Made by a program: the position numbers and the translations under genes
The notes under the pieces: model-generated
Told to the model about the DNA's origin: nothing
The model's database searches: none
The model's input: the letters and a program-made list of their open reading frames with translations, nothing else
Assembly: GCF_963665675.1 (NCBI RefSeq)
Contig: NZ_OY762426.1
Coordinates: 124,001-188,000 of the forward strand
Direction: 5' to 3'
Source: an uncultured Methanolobus sp.
GTDB lineage: Archaea; Halobacteriota; Methanosarcinia; Methanosarcinales; Methanosarcinaceae
DNA length: 64,000 bases
Part shown: piece by piece, positions 25,935 through 35,121 of the stretch
Layout: each line of letters opens with the position of its first letter
Numbering within the stretch: position 1 is the first letter of the stretch

Positions 25935-26732
25935 TCATGTGATGTATTTTTCAGATAGTTCCCATTTGGCACTTAACAGATGGGAAATTGTAGCAGAGAA
26001 CTCTGCGCCGTTCGTCCATACCGCAGACAGATCAGTGTCCTTGTCTTCATCTTTTACTATATCAACAAGCATTTCCGAATTATCAATAACAACAACAAAA
26101 CTTTTGAGTTCAGATTCGGTGCCTTCAATGGAATTTACACGTACTGTAGCCATAGGAACCAGATTTTTGATCTTCTTTGCTTCTTCCTCACAGGGACTTA
26201 TAACCCTTACACTAATACGTTCATCACGGGATTTCCTGTTCATAATACCTATTATGGTAGCATAATCCTTTTTGAGGGATGTCTGGTTTTCTGAAATTTC
26301 CCTGAAAGAGGTTGATGAAGCAAATATAAGAATATCCTTTTTTGCACTATCCAGTATCTGGATTACTTTAGAAGTAACATTTCTGATGCCATTAATGCTC
26401 CAGATCAAATCCTCAGTTCTTTCATTTGCAGACTCACCATATATTTCATTAAGTTTTTCAAAGACAATGTCACATTCCTCTCCATAATCCTTCTTCAATT
26501 TGGCAAGAGCCTCTCCCGGCGGAATAGACCTGTAGCGCATTGGTTTTGTATTCTGGAATTCAATGATGCCCCTTTTTTCCAGTTTTTTCAGAGCACCGTA
26601 AATTGCTGAATTCGGCACTCCGGAATCAGTGTGAAGTGTCGAAACCGTAGCATTTTCATTTCTGACAAGAGCCACATAAACTTTTGCTTCATAAGAAGTA
26701 AAACCAAGATTCTGCAGAGATGCGATGATCAT
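25935..26732 (-). CDS. TrmB-family transcriptional regulator
   Basis: A 265-residue protein with an N-terminal winged helix (LGFTSYEAKVYVALVRNENATVSTLH, SAIYGALKKLEKRGIIEF) and a C-terminal TrmB effector-like region (VIDNSEMLVDIVKDED). Archaeal TrmB proteins bind sugars or other small molecules and regulate transport genes. It lies inside the RND/COG1361/PGF/AI-2E operon, so it likely autoregulates that operon. Effector unknown. ATG preceded by AGGGGC. Confidence 0.85.
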   Translation of the reverse strand: MIIASLQNLGFTSYEAKVYVALVRNENATVSTLHTDSGVPNSAIYGALKKLEKRGIIEFQNTKPMRYRSIPPGEALAKLKKDYGEECDIVFEKLNEIYGESANERTEDLIWSINGIRNVTSKVIQILDSAKKDILIFASSTSFREISENQTSLKKDYATIIGIMNRKSRDERISVRVISPCEEEAKKIKNLVPMATVRVNSIEGTESELKSFVVVIDNSEMLVDIVKDEDKDTDLSAVWTNGAEFSATISHLLSAKWELSEKYIT

Positions 26733-26771
26733 GAATATTGCCCCTGAATAATATGAAGAAACAGAAGAAGA

Positions 26772-27875
26772 TCAATTATCTTCTTCTTTTTTAGCAAGGA
26801 ATTTCTTAGCACCCATTGCAGCCACAACTACAACAATAAGCACCACAACAATACCGATATATACCCCTGACCCGGATCCGGATGATCCTGCCGGCAGAAC
26901 CTCAGTTGTTATCTTCACAGTATCAGAAGTCTGGCTGTGACCTTCCATATCTTCGTATTTGATCTCACTGTTGATAGCATATGCCTTTGCAACACCGGTT
27001 TCGTCAACTTTCAGTTTGAAAACCGCTTCAGAGGACTCTCCAGGTTCAAGCGAACCTATGAAAGACTGGTCATCGGTTGTGCTGAAAGGGTCATCAGAGC
27101 TTATCCTTACAGTTGCATCTTTTACAGCCTCTCCACCAACGTTCTTGTAGGTAACATGAATTATGCCTTCTTCCCCGAGGACAAGTTCACCGGTGACGTT
27201 TGTGACTTCAAAGTCAGCTTCCTCATCAACAATGACACTTACCTGATCAATCTGCTGACCAACTGCATACCAGAGACCTACTTCCATGTTAGTGATACCA
27301 AGATCGGTTTCATTGTCACCATTTATCTGGACATTTTCCTGATAACCATAGTAGAGCGTCAGATTGAGTGGATATTCACCGGCTGGTGCATTCTTTGAGA
27401 CTTCGATGTTAAACATCAGCGGATCAGATGTCTGTTCACCGGACGCAAGAGTTCCTGCTTCCTGGGCACCTGACTTTACTCTGACATTTGGATCATCGGA
27501 CGTAAGAATTGCAACAATACCAATAGCCGTGGTTCTCTGTGCCTCATAACCCATTTCAGTCTGCTGTATTTTCTGGTCGAGTTCTGACACAGGATCGTCA
27601 TCCTCTTCTGCCTTAAAGCCGGTAATGACACCTTTGTTCATGAGGTTAATCTTAAGGGTGACATCATCACCCCTTGAATACTCATTATCTCCTATCAGGG
27701 TGGCAGATACATCCGGGCCACCGTAAACTGTATAATAGTTCTCATCAAAATTGAAAAAATCAGGAAGTTCCAGATCCATTGTAGACATGGCATCAGCACT
27801 TGCAGGCAATACAAAGAGCAGGCTGAGGATCAATGATACTGAAACTACCATTTTAAAGTTAATATTCTTAATCAT
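26772..27875 (-). CDS. COG1361 S-layer-like exported protein with C-terminal anchor
   Basis: About 367 residues: signal peptide, tandem Ig-like CARDB/NEW3-type domains (DVTLKINLMNKGVI..., FEVTNVTGELVLGEEGIIHVTYKNVGGEAVKDATVRI), and a C-terminal span (YIGIVVVLIVVVVAAMGAKKFLAKKEEDN). COG1361 proteins are typical partners of archaeal RND transporters. I choose ATG 27875; an ATG two codons upstream directly abuts the GAGGG ribosome binding site. It is a diverged duplicate of the adjacent 371-residue protein. Confidence 0.88.
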   Translation of the reverse strand: MIKNINFKMVVSVSLILSLLFVLPASADAMSTMDLELPDFFNFDENYYTVYGGPDVSATLIGDNEYSRGDDVTLKINLMNKGVITGFKAEEDDDPVSELDQKIQQTEMGYEAQRTTAIGIVAILTSDDPNVRVKSGAQEAGTLASGEQTSDPLMFNIEVSKNAPAGEYPLNLTLYYGYQENVQINGDNETDLGITNMEVGLWYAVGQQIDQVSVIVDEEADFEVTNVTGELVLGEEGIIHVTYKNVGGEAVKDATVRISSDDPFSTTDDQSFIGSLEPGESSEAVFKLKVDETGVAKAYAINSEIKYEDMEGHSQTSDTVKITTEVLPAGSSGSGSGVYIGIVVVLIVVVVAAMGAKKFLAKKEEDN

Positions 27876-27886
27876 AAGCATCCCTC

Positions 27887-29002
27887 TTAATCATCATTTG
27901 AATCGTTTTTCTTTCTACTATTTTTAATAACCAATACTATTATTATTACAAAAATGCCAGCGAAGGCCAATCTAATTACATTGATCTCCCCTTCAGGTTC
28001 ATTTAATGGCAGGCTTATTGTCATGCTTGTAGAGAAAGCATCTTCATCATCTTCATCAATGTATTTGATCTCACTGCCGATACCATAGTTCTTTGCGAGT
28101 GTGCCAACGTCAGAATCGATTGTGAAAGTAGCGGTCTTGCTTTCACCTGGTTCCATTGTTCCAAGAACCCTGGTTGAACGTGCAGTACTCAGAGGCTTCA
28201 TTGCAATGATTCTTGCAATAGCATATTCAGCGGAGAGTTCACCGGTATTGGTGTATGTGACATTCACAACACTTGAACCTCCCGACACCAGAGACCCTGT
28301 AATATTTGTTATCTCGAACTTTGCTGCAGGTTTTACGACAATAGGAATCTGAAGAGTTGTCTCTACATTTGTATAGATACTAGTGTGGTCAAGATTAGGC
28401 TCACCAAGTATTATTGATTCGCCGGCTGTCATCCGGACCTCACTCTGATACTCATAACTCAAAGGCAACTCGAGTATATAGACACCAGCCGGAATATCTT
28501 CTGACAGAGTTATGGTGAATTCCATCGGATTGCCAGGCAAAACTCCAGGGTATAACTCCCCAAGAGTATGACTGTTTGTTGCCGGATCGACATCTATCAA
28601 ATCAGTAGGAGATACAAGACTTGCCTTGATACCGTATGCAGTTGTTCTCATAGTTTCATACTGCAGCTCATCAAGTGAAAGCTCATGTAATGTTTCTGAA
28701 GTACCCACACCTTTGTCTGCCTTGAAACCATAGATTACACCACGGTTTGCAAGAATGACCTCAATGGTTACGGTTTCTCCTCGGTCGAACTCAGTATCAC
28801 CCAGCACGGAGGCGGAAATATCCGGCTCACCGTACGAGTTATAGAAATTATTTGTATATTCATAAGTAGGAGGAAGGTATTCTTTTGCAGTTACAGAAGG
28901 TACTGCAGCTACAAAGGCAATAGAAAGCAGAACACATACCACCATAAGACCAGTGTACTTTTTAAAACCACTTATATTACTATTACTATATCTCACATTC
29001 AT
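27887..29002 (-). CDS. COG1361 S-layer-like exported protein
   Basis: A 371-residue paralogue of the next gene: signal peptide, the shared start block (YTNNFYNSYGEPDISASVLGD versus YYTVYGGPDVSATLIGD), CARDB-like domains (FEITNITGSLVSGGSSVVNVTYTNTGELSAEYAIARI) and a C-terminal span. The start ATG has AGGAGG 9 bases upstream and overlaps the stop of the RND transporter gene (ATGA), so the two are translationally coupled. Probable periplasmic/pseudoperiplasmic accessory of the transporter. Confidence 0.88.
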   Translation of the reverse strand: MNVRYSNSNISGFKKYTGLMVVCVLLSIAFVAAVPSVTAKEYLPPTYEYTNNFYNSYGEPDISASVLGDTEFDRGETVTIEVILANRGVIYGFKADKGVGTSETLHELSLDELQYETMRTTAYGIKASLVSPTDLIDVDPATNSHTLGELYPGVLPGNPMEFTITLSEDIPAGVYILELPLSYEYQSEVRMTAGESIILGEPNLDHTSIYTNVETTLQIPIVVKPAAKFEITNITGSLVSGGSSVVNVTYTNTGELSAEYAIARIIAMKPLSTARSTRVLGTMEPGESKTATFTIDSDVGTLAKNYGIGSEIKYIDEDDEDAFSTSMTISLPLNEPEGEINVIRLAFAGIFVIIIVLVIKNSRKKNDSNDD

Positions 29003-31383
29003 TGGGTAATTGCCTCCTGAATGCTTTTTAATATATTACTTCCACCTGAACCGGACCTGTTATGCGACTCGTGGAAGTGTCTCCTTTTTTCCCTGAATTT
29101 ATCCAGTGTAACTATAATTGGAGGGAAGATAACAAATGTTGCAAGTAATGCGAGTACTACATCCATTACCGTGATAAGTCCAAAGTTACTGGTAATTGAG
29201 AATGGTGAAGCTATTAGAGCAGAGAAACCAAACACCGTTGTAAGACCTGATGTTACAATGGCCTTTCCAATCTTGACACTTGCTTCCTGCATTGCTTCTT
29301 CCGGATCTGCACCTTTATCCCTTTCTTCAAAATAGCGCTCCATCATAAGAATTGCATATTCGGAACCAACACCAAGGATCAATGCCCCAAGTGTTGCGGT
29401 CATCGGCGTATATTCCATTCCTGTATAATACATGAATCCGCCGGACCAGCCCACAACCATAAACATAGTCAGAACTGGAGCGAGGGCTTTGAGAATATCC
29501 CTATAGATTACTAACAGACCTGCAAATACCAGCAAGATACCAAGCATTGTCATAGAGACCCTGCCTGTGGTCAAAGCAGAAATTACAGCAACATAAACCA
29601 TTGAATTGCCAGTCATCGTTACATGTGCGCCAGGAGGAGGGGGCATCCAATAAATATCTTCTTCCACAATGTTTGAAAGAGATTCTATGCCTTCCAGACC
29701 AATATCAGTCATCGCATTACCGATGTTAAAGTTCAGCAGAATTATCGTAGTCCCTTCCAGATAGGTATCTCGTTCCCTGTCAGAAAGCTGGTCATATATC
29801 TCCTGTATCCCCTCTGAGCTATCAGGAATCTCACCGGAATTTGCCGCTTTTACAACGTCAACAATACTTGAAGAACCCTGTATATGGCTCCTGCCATCGA
29901 CTTCATGTTCAGAAAATTCATCAATCCATTTCAGAAGTTCCGGATCAGCATTATCTCCTGATTTTATTATCAGGTTTAACTGGTCGTCTCCACCCAGGAT
30001 ATTACCCATATGTTTCAACTCCAGTAGAGAAGGCATATCCTGCGGGACAAAAGTCTGGGTGTCAGTCTGAATACCCACTAGATTATCTGCATAGATACCA
30101 CCAACACACAGGAAACCTGCAATGGCCAATACAAGAAACGCATTTTTCATTGAAAATGTAGAAATCCCTTTCAGGGCTTTTTCAAGGAAATCCGGCTCAT
30201 GGTCTTCATTAACAGTGACCGGTGCATGAGTTTCATGGTGTGAGGGTTTCTTTTTAAGACCGAGTCTGCTCAGTATATTCATTCTGGAGATCTTATCGAA
30301 CCCATAGAGAACAGTAACTCCCAGAAACAAAGAGGAAAGGAAACACATTACTATTCCTATCATCAGCAGTTTTCCAAAATCCTGGATCATCGGGACTGTG
30401 GATGTGAACAGTGAGAAGAAACCAAGAGCTGTGATGATAAGTGCTATTAATACTGCAGGACCGGTATGCTTGACAGTATCAATAACGGCCTCTTCATCAG
30501 TTTCACCACGTGCGAGTTCCTCTTCTATCCTGTTATGGAACTGGATGGCATAGTCAATGCCCAGTCCGATGAGAACAGGGAACGCTGACATGGATACCAT
30601 TGACATCGGTATATCAAGAAAACCCATCGCTCCGAAGGTGAATACTATGCCTACTAATACAATAGGAAGAGGAAGCAGTCTCCATCTGACATGCTTGAAC
30701 ACCAGGTATAACACTATTATCATTAAAACAACAGATAAGGAAAGAAGTATCCCCATACTTGTATTCATTTCATCATTCATCGCTATCATGAATGCCGGAT
30801 CACCAGTAACGATAATGTTATAATCTGCAGGGAAGTTTGCAAGTTCGATGGAAGCTTCCGTTTCCCTGAGAATGTCTTCCTGGGCAGAATCCGATGAAGT
30901 ACCTTCCATGACAACAGACATTACAGCATGTGTGTCGTCAGGCATTAGAGCACTGGGCATTGTGGAAGCAATTATCCCGTCGATTGTTTCCTGATCATCA
31001 GGGATTGTACTTCTGCCGGTCATCTGATAATTAACTTCTTTAATAACAGTCGAGGGCGAAGTTACTTCCACCACGCCCGGTATGTTCTGAACAGAAAGAT
31101 AGGCCCTGTCAAGAGCTTTCAAAAGTTCGGGTTCTGTAACATCACTACCTTCAACCATTACCACAATGGACTCAGTACCAAAAAGGTTCAGGTATAAATG
31201 GTCATAATCCTGATACAGTTTTGAGTTTTTATCGACAAAAGTATCAGTACCTGATGCCATCCCAATTAACTGAGCACCCTGAAGAGAGATAAGTATCAGA
31301 AGCAGTGCGATCATAATTATTGGAACTGTATTATCTTCAATGAAGACACCCAGCTTTTGAAAAATGTTTCTTATGATTAACAC
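28999..31383 (-). CDS. RND superfamily transporter (MmpL/HAE3-like)
   Basis: A 794-residue RND transporter with two homologous halves. Each half starts with a span followed by a large extracytoplasmic domain and five further spans. GIDYAIQFHNRIEEELARG in the first half and GSEYAILMMERYFEERDKGADPEEAM in the second half are the paired sterol-sensing/RND motif-A-like regions. The archaeal HAE3 family is implicated in export of lipids or hydrophobic compounds. It is the first gene of the envelope operon; a TATA box lies at 31466. Substrate unknown. Confidence 0.9.
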   Translation of the reverse strand: MLIIRNIFQKLGVFIEDNTVPIIMIALLLILISLQGAQLIGMASGTDTFVDKNSKLYQDYDHLYLNLFGTESIVVMVEGSDVTEPELLKALDRAYLSVQNIPGVVEVTSPSTVIKEVNYQMTGRSTIPDDQETIDGIIASTMPSALMPDDTHAVMSVVMEGTSSDSAQEDILRETEASIELANFPADYNIIVTGDPAFMIAMNDEMNTSMGILLSLSVVLMIIVLYLVFKHVRWRLLPLPIVLVGIVFTFGAMGFLDIPMSMVSMSAFPVLIGLGIDYAIQFHNRIEEELARGETDEEAVIDTVKHTGPAVLIALIITALGFFSLFTSTVPMIQDFGKLLMIGIVMCFLSSLFLGVTVLYGFDKISRMNILSRLGLKKKPSHHETHAPVTVNEDHEPDFLEKALKGISTFSMKNAFLVLAIAGFLCVGGIYADNLVGIQTDTQTFVPQDMPSLLELKHMGNILGGDDQLNLIIKSGDNADPELLKWIDEFSEHEVDGRSHIQGSSSIVDVVKAANSGEIPDSSEGIQEIYDQLSDRERDTYLEGTTIILLNFNIGNAMTDIGLEGIESLSNIVEEDIYWMPPPPGAHVTMTGNSMVYVAVISALTTGRVSMTMLGILLVFAGLLVIYRDILKALAPVLTMFMVVGWSGGFMYYTGMEYTPMTATLGALILGVGSEYAILMMERYFEERDKGADPEEAMQEASVKIGKAIVTSGLTTVFGFSALIASPFSITSNFGLITVMDVVLALLATFVIFPPIIVTLDKFREKRRHFHESHNRSGSGGSNILKSIQEAITQ

Positions 31384-31463
31384 TCCTTGCGATTATTTAT
31401 TGTTAATTATTATTACTAAAAAACTCTGTGTGAGTTGTTTTATTATGACGATAAATAGCCGAT

Positions 31464-31475
31464 TTTATATATAAG
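31464..31475 (-). promoter_or_regulatory. TATA box of the RND envelope operon
   Basis: The sequence CCTTATATATAAAATC read on the minus strand lies about 85 bases before the ATG at 31383; transcription would start near 31440. Confidence 0.45.
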
Positions 31476-31569
31476 GATTTCACCCTTTAATAAACTAATG
31501 AAGAGTGAATTTAGTACAGTTTTCCTTAACAGTATGCATGTGTAACCTATTCTTAGTACAAACATAAAA

Positions 31570-31665
31570 CAGGGTTGAGACATCCTTAAAAGGATGCCTC
31601 GTTGGGGGTTGGATAGGGTGGTACTAACATACACGCATTGCGTGCTGTTGATGGTACACAGCTTT
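31570..31665. other. GC-rich structured patch, possible small RNA
   Basis: In an AT-rich gap this stretch has the hairpin CATCCTT-AA-AAGGATG (31581-31596), a G-rich run GTTGGGGGTTGGATAGGGTGG (31611-ish), and a nested stem GTAC-TAACA...CACGC-ATT-GCGTG...TGTTG-GTAC (31621-31658). No ORF explains it. Strand is undecided; a small RNA is possible but unproven. Confidence 0.35.
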
Positions 31666-31908
31666 AGTACTGCGTTATTAGTAGATAAACCTTGCGATAA
31701 ATAGACAGAATAGAGTTTCTATGTACATTTCCCGAGCATCAGCTAACACACTTGTGTAATAGAACATTAACTCTAGTATGAAAAGCGACACTTAATATAA
31801 ATACGCAGGAGTTTGCCTGCAAAAAATATGAGCAAACTATAATATATATGTATATATACAGACGCGCATATAAAAGTTTCACTCTGAAAAAACATATAAT
31901 AAGTTACA

Positions 31909-32124
31909 TTACAATAATATGCAATCATACTTGTTGTTCAAATATCCGGTCGGGACTTTAGAATCATCACCGGAATAATTATCAGCCATTAATGAATTCA
32001 GATCAATCTTATTTTCCTGAATCCAGCTATTATCAAGGTTTTTTATGGGAATATCTTCAATATGAGACTTTAAAATCTCTACAGAAAATTTATTTTTGTG
32101 AAAATCACCGGTTTTTGATTTCAT
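31909..32124 (-). pseudogene. Short ORF resembling a PGF-pre-PGF fragment
   Basis: A 71-residue frame with a GGTGAGAGG ribosome binding site before its ATG. It contains NSWIQENKIDLNSLM, which resembles the SWLDENNIDVDSV core of PGF-pre-PGF domains such as the protein at 24600, but it lacks a signal peptide and the rest of the domain. It is either a relic of a larger surface protein or a short gene of unknown function; the ribosome binding site leaves the second possibility open. Confidence 0.35.
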
Positions 32125-32297
32125 TTGGAAAACCTCTCACCAAATATCTGCACATTACAGACACCTGACTATTTATCATCAAACCAGACAATGAGATGAA
32201 ATGATATAAATATTACCATTAAAAACATCTTTACAGTTGTTTTAACTCACAAATTATAAATATACCTGCATTCAAACATACAATAAAACGTGATAAC

Positions 32298-33149
32298 ATG
32301 AACTACGAAGGATCATTAAGAGATTTGGGACTTACAAAATACGAAGCTTCTGCATATTCAACATTGCTAAAAGAAGGAGTTACGGGAGCACAGGAACTGT
32401 CACGCAAATCAGACATTCCTGTAGGGAAAATATATGAAGTACTTTCAAACCTGAATAATATGGGACTCGTTGAATTCCAGAGGTCAAGACCCCGGAAATA
32501 CAGGGCTGTAAAGCCAGCCATAGCCCTGAATAATCTTTACTCTAAAAAGGAAGAAGAGACAAAAAACGAACTTGAGAACTTCAAACTGAAAGTTTCAGAA
32601 CTTGAATCCAAATTTTCCGATATTACACAACCAGACCACACTGAAGTCCAGTTCTGGGCCACATCAATAGGTGAAGAGAATATTATCAAAAATGTCAGGA
32701 ACATGCTTGATGAAGTTGAAACCGAAATATTGCATGTAAAACCGGCAAAAATGTCAAAGTTGATTTGTAAAGAAGAAAACATTGATCCAAGCACAGTCAT
32801 GCCGATTGTTATTGATGAATTTGTGAAAGCTGCAAAAAAAGGAATTAAAATAAAAATGATCTTCCCGGAAGATATGTTTACTCACTTAATGAGCCATTGG
32901 TTCTCTCATATAAAAGACCCCCATGACAAAGAGATGATCGAAATAAACATCGATGCAAGGTCTTTAGATTGTGATTATGATTTCAGGCTTATTGATGACT
33001 ATATAACCTACATACCAATTCCCGACCCATTAAATCCTGATGAAATGTTTGGCGAACTTAAAATATACGACAAAGAATATGCAGCAAAGCTGAAAGATAA
33101 ATTTGAGGAAATATGGATCAAGGGGAAAAAAGTAGATTACAGCTTCTAA
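32298..33149 (+). CDS. TrmB-family transcriptional regulator
   Basis: A 283-residue TrmB-type protein: N-terminal winged helix (DLGLTKYEASAYSTLLKEGVTGAQELSRKSDIPVGK is the first helices and turn), a coiled-coil linker (about 80-115) and a C-terminal effector region. A TATA box at about 32253-32265 and a GTGAT ribosome binding site precede the ATG. It does not share an operon with the following gene, which has its own promoter. It could act on the diverging RND operon or on the coiled-coil gene; no direct evidence. Confidence 0.85.
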   Translation: MNYEGSLRDLGLTKYEASAYSTLLKEGVTGAQELSRKSDIPVGKIYEVLSNLNNMGLVEFQRSRPRKYRAVKPAIALNNLYSKKEEETKNELENFKLKVSELESKFSDITQPDHTEVQFWATSIGEENIIKNVRNMLDEVETEILHVKPAKMSKLICKEENIDPSTVMPIVIDEFVKAAKKGIKIKMIFPEDMFTHLMSHWFSHIKDPHDKEMIEINIDARSLDCDYDFRLIDDYITYIPIPDPLNPDEMFGELKIYDKEYAAKLKDKFEEIWIKGKKVDYSF

Positions 33150-33202
33150 TCACTTTTTAAAAATATCCGTCTTATAATATGCCATACAATATAGGTAAAC
33201 CA

Positions 33203-33213
33203 TATATTATATA
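33203..33213 (+). promoter_or_regulatory. TATA box of the coiled-coil membrane protein gene
   Basis: TATATTATATA lies about 140 bases before the ATG at 33350, giving a leader of about 110 bases that ends in AGGAGGA. Confidence 0.4.
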
Positions 33214-33349
33214 CCATGCATAAAATTGATAAAGTCTTTATTTTCCGGAGTGGGAACTGGAGATCCATAGTTTGACTTCCTGTATCATTATGATACATAC
33301 AAGCAGTGCCACTTCGGAATCATATCGGGAAAGGACAGGAGGAAAAGAT

Positions 33350-35038
33350 ATGGCATGGTATGACGTGGTATTAGGAGTAGCAACGGGTGGATTGTACACA
33401 GCCGGAAAGGCTATTTATCAGGCAGGAAACGCAGCTGATGACATAGGAGGAGCAGCTGAAGAAGCAGGTATGGCGATTGCGGTTATCGGCTCGACCATAC
33501 AGGCCGCGGGAGAGCAATTGACCTCAACATTAAAAGAAGCAGAAGAACTTCTGACGATCCAGAGACTGACACCAAGGAGTGAAGCTGATCTTTGGGATGA
33601 GGAAAAAGCAAGACTTGACGCACTGAAACAGGAAAAAAACCGTCTTGAGAACAAGCTCAAAGATAAAGGAGTAAGTGACACCGGCAATTTTGATTTTAAT
33701 TTCTGGGACATAGTATCTGATTTCAATGATATTATGGAAAAATTCCAGCTTATGGCAAAGCTGGCCAGTGTGAATAAGGAAATTCACGACATATTCTATC
33801 AGGAACCAGGCGTGCTTACCACAGGTATCTACAACGCCAAGGAAACTCTTGAACGGTTCAACACCATCGAACAGCCAATGATAGAGGATATACTTGCATC
33901 CCTTGATGATAATCTGGATGTGAGTGAGGAAGTCCTTCAGGAAGTAAAGAAACTCTTTGTCACAAAGAAGAAAGTTCCGGTTTCTATTGACCAGCTCAGT
34001 CCTTCCATCAGGGACCAGCTGGAGATGATCCGGATTGATAAACTCTACTACCAGGGACTCATCTCAAGGAAAGATACAGTAACAGCACAACTGGGAGAGA
34101 TAATAAAAGTACACCCTGAGAACAAGTTTGAGATTGCTGCGGGCAAGATTAGTGTTCCAAAAGATAACATCTATGCCAGCAGTGTAATTGACGATGTCAT
34201 CAGTGCAGGAAACATAGTTGATACAATAAATATCGCTGATTCGATAAAAGACAATCTCAGTGTTGCAGATGTTCTTGATGGTAAGGACATAAGAGAAAAT
34301 ATAACTGAAAATCTCAGAGAGAATGTCAGAGAAAATATCGGCAGAACAGAGATTGCAAGAGAGAATATCAGGAATGTTGATTCAGGTATAAATGAAAGGA
34401 CTGTAAGAAGCCTTTCAACTTCACAACCAACAATAAGAGCGACTACTGCGAGCAATGTAGAAACTGCAAGCGCCGCAACAAGTGCAGCCGTAGCAAAGAA
34501 AGCAACAACAGGCATTTCTGCAGCAAACATCGCAAGGCTTGCAACTTCTGTCAGGAAGTCACCTGGCAATTCAATGTCCATGATGCAGCCATACGGTGCA
34601 AAAATATCAGCATCCCTTAGCACCAAATTCGATGGCTACCAGCGCAATTATGACCTGATGAAAGCCCAGAAAGCATTTTACTTCAGGCAGTCACTAAAAA
34701 TGGAGAAGAAATACGAACTCCTCTCTAACAAATGGGAAGAAGTGCCCGGAGTAATTCCAAAGACACTGGATGAACTGCATGGTGTTCTGGAGAACGTCAG
34801 GACAGAAGAACAACCCCGCATCGATCTTTTGCTTGATAATGTCAACGCAACCCTTGAAGAAGCAAAAGACACTGTTGGAAAAGCCAATGACACCATGGAT
34901 ACAGTGAAAAATGCCCTGTCAATACTCGATTTTGATACAAAGTATCTGAAGCTTGGTGGAATGGTTATTGGAGGGCTTGTGGTTCTTAATCTGCTGGTTG
35001 GGCTTATAGTGTTAGTGAGAATGGCGCTTGGAATTTAA
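33350..35038 (+). CDS. Unrecognised coiled-coil protein with C-terminal membrane span
   Basis: A 562-residue protein. I start at ATG 33350 (MAWYDVV) because a strong AGGAGGA lies 7 bases upstream; the frame continues upstream to 33272 without such a site. It has a Gly/Ala-rich amphipathic N-terminus (GVATGGLYTAGKAIYQAGNAADDIGGAAEEAG), long coiled coils (about 60-115 and 470-530), a central stretch of RENI/TENL/RENV/RENI heptad-like repeats near 320-355, an Ala/Thr/Ser-rich linker (about 375-420) and a final hydrophobic span (about 533-560). No enzyme motif is visible. It could be a structural or membrane-shaping protein; function unknown. It has its own promoter and a strong terminator. Confidence 0.8.
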   Translation: MAWYDVVLGVATGGLYTAGKAIYQAGNAADDIGGAAEEAGMAIAVIGSTIQAAGEQLTSTLKEAEELLTIQRLTPRSEADLWDEEKARLDALKQEKNRLENKLKDKGVSDTGNFDFNFWDIVSDFNDIMEKFQLMAKLASVNKEIHDIFYQEPGVLTTGIYNAKETLERFNTIEQPMIEDILASLDDNLDVSEEVLQEVKKLFVTKKKVPVSIDQLSPSIRDQLEMIRIDKLYYQGLISRKDTVTAQLGEIIKVHPENKFEIAAGKISVPKDNIYASSVIDDVISAGNIVDTINIADSIKDNLSVADVLDGKDIRENITENLRENVRENIGRTEIARENIRNVDSGINERTVRSLSTSQPTIRATTASNVETASAATSAAVAKKATTGISAANIARLATSVRKSPGNSMSMMQPYGAKISASLSTKFDGYQRNYDLMKAQKAFYFRQSLKMEKKYELLSNKWEEVPGVIPKTLDELHGVLENVRTEEQPRIDLLLDNVNATLEEAKDTVGKANDTMDTVKNALSILDFDTKYLKLGGMVIGGLVVLNLLVGLIVLVRMALGI

Positions 35039-35068
35039 GTTCAGAATTTTGATTTTCAAAAGTAATTA

Positions 35069-35105
35069 CCGGTTGCTTAAATGCAACCGGAAAACGTTTT
35101 TAGTG
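35069..35105. terminator. Bidirectional terminator between coiled-coil gene and clpB
   Basis: A perfect 8-bp hairpin CCGGTTGC-TTAAAT-GCAACCGG (35069-35090) lies between converging genes, followed by AAAACGTTTTT on the plus side and an A/T-rich stretch (TTACTTTTG on the minus strand) on the other. Confidence 0.65.
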
Positions 35106-35121
35106 ATATTCTTTTTGTTCA

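Larger units (their letters stand above)
31384..32297. other. 914-base gene-poor region between the RND operon and trmB-like gene
   Basis: Holds the RND operon promoter (about 31466), a GC-rich structured patch (about 31570-31665), AT-rich sequence with no ORF (31700-31908), a short possible protein on the minus strand (31909-32124) and the promoter of the trmB-like gene (TATA at 32253-32265). Confidence 0.5.
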
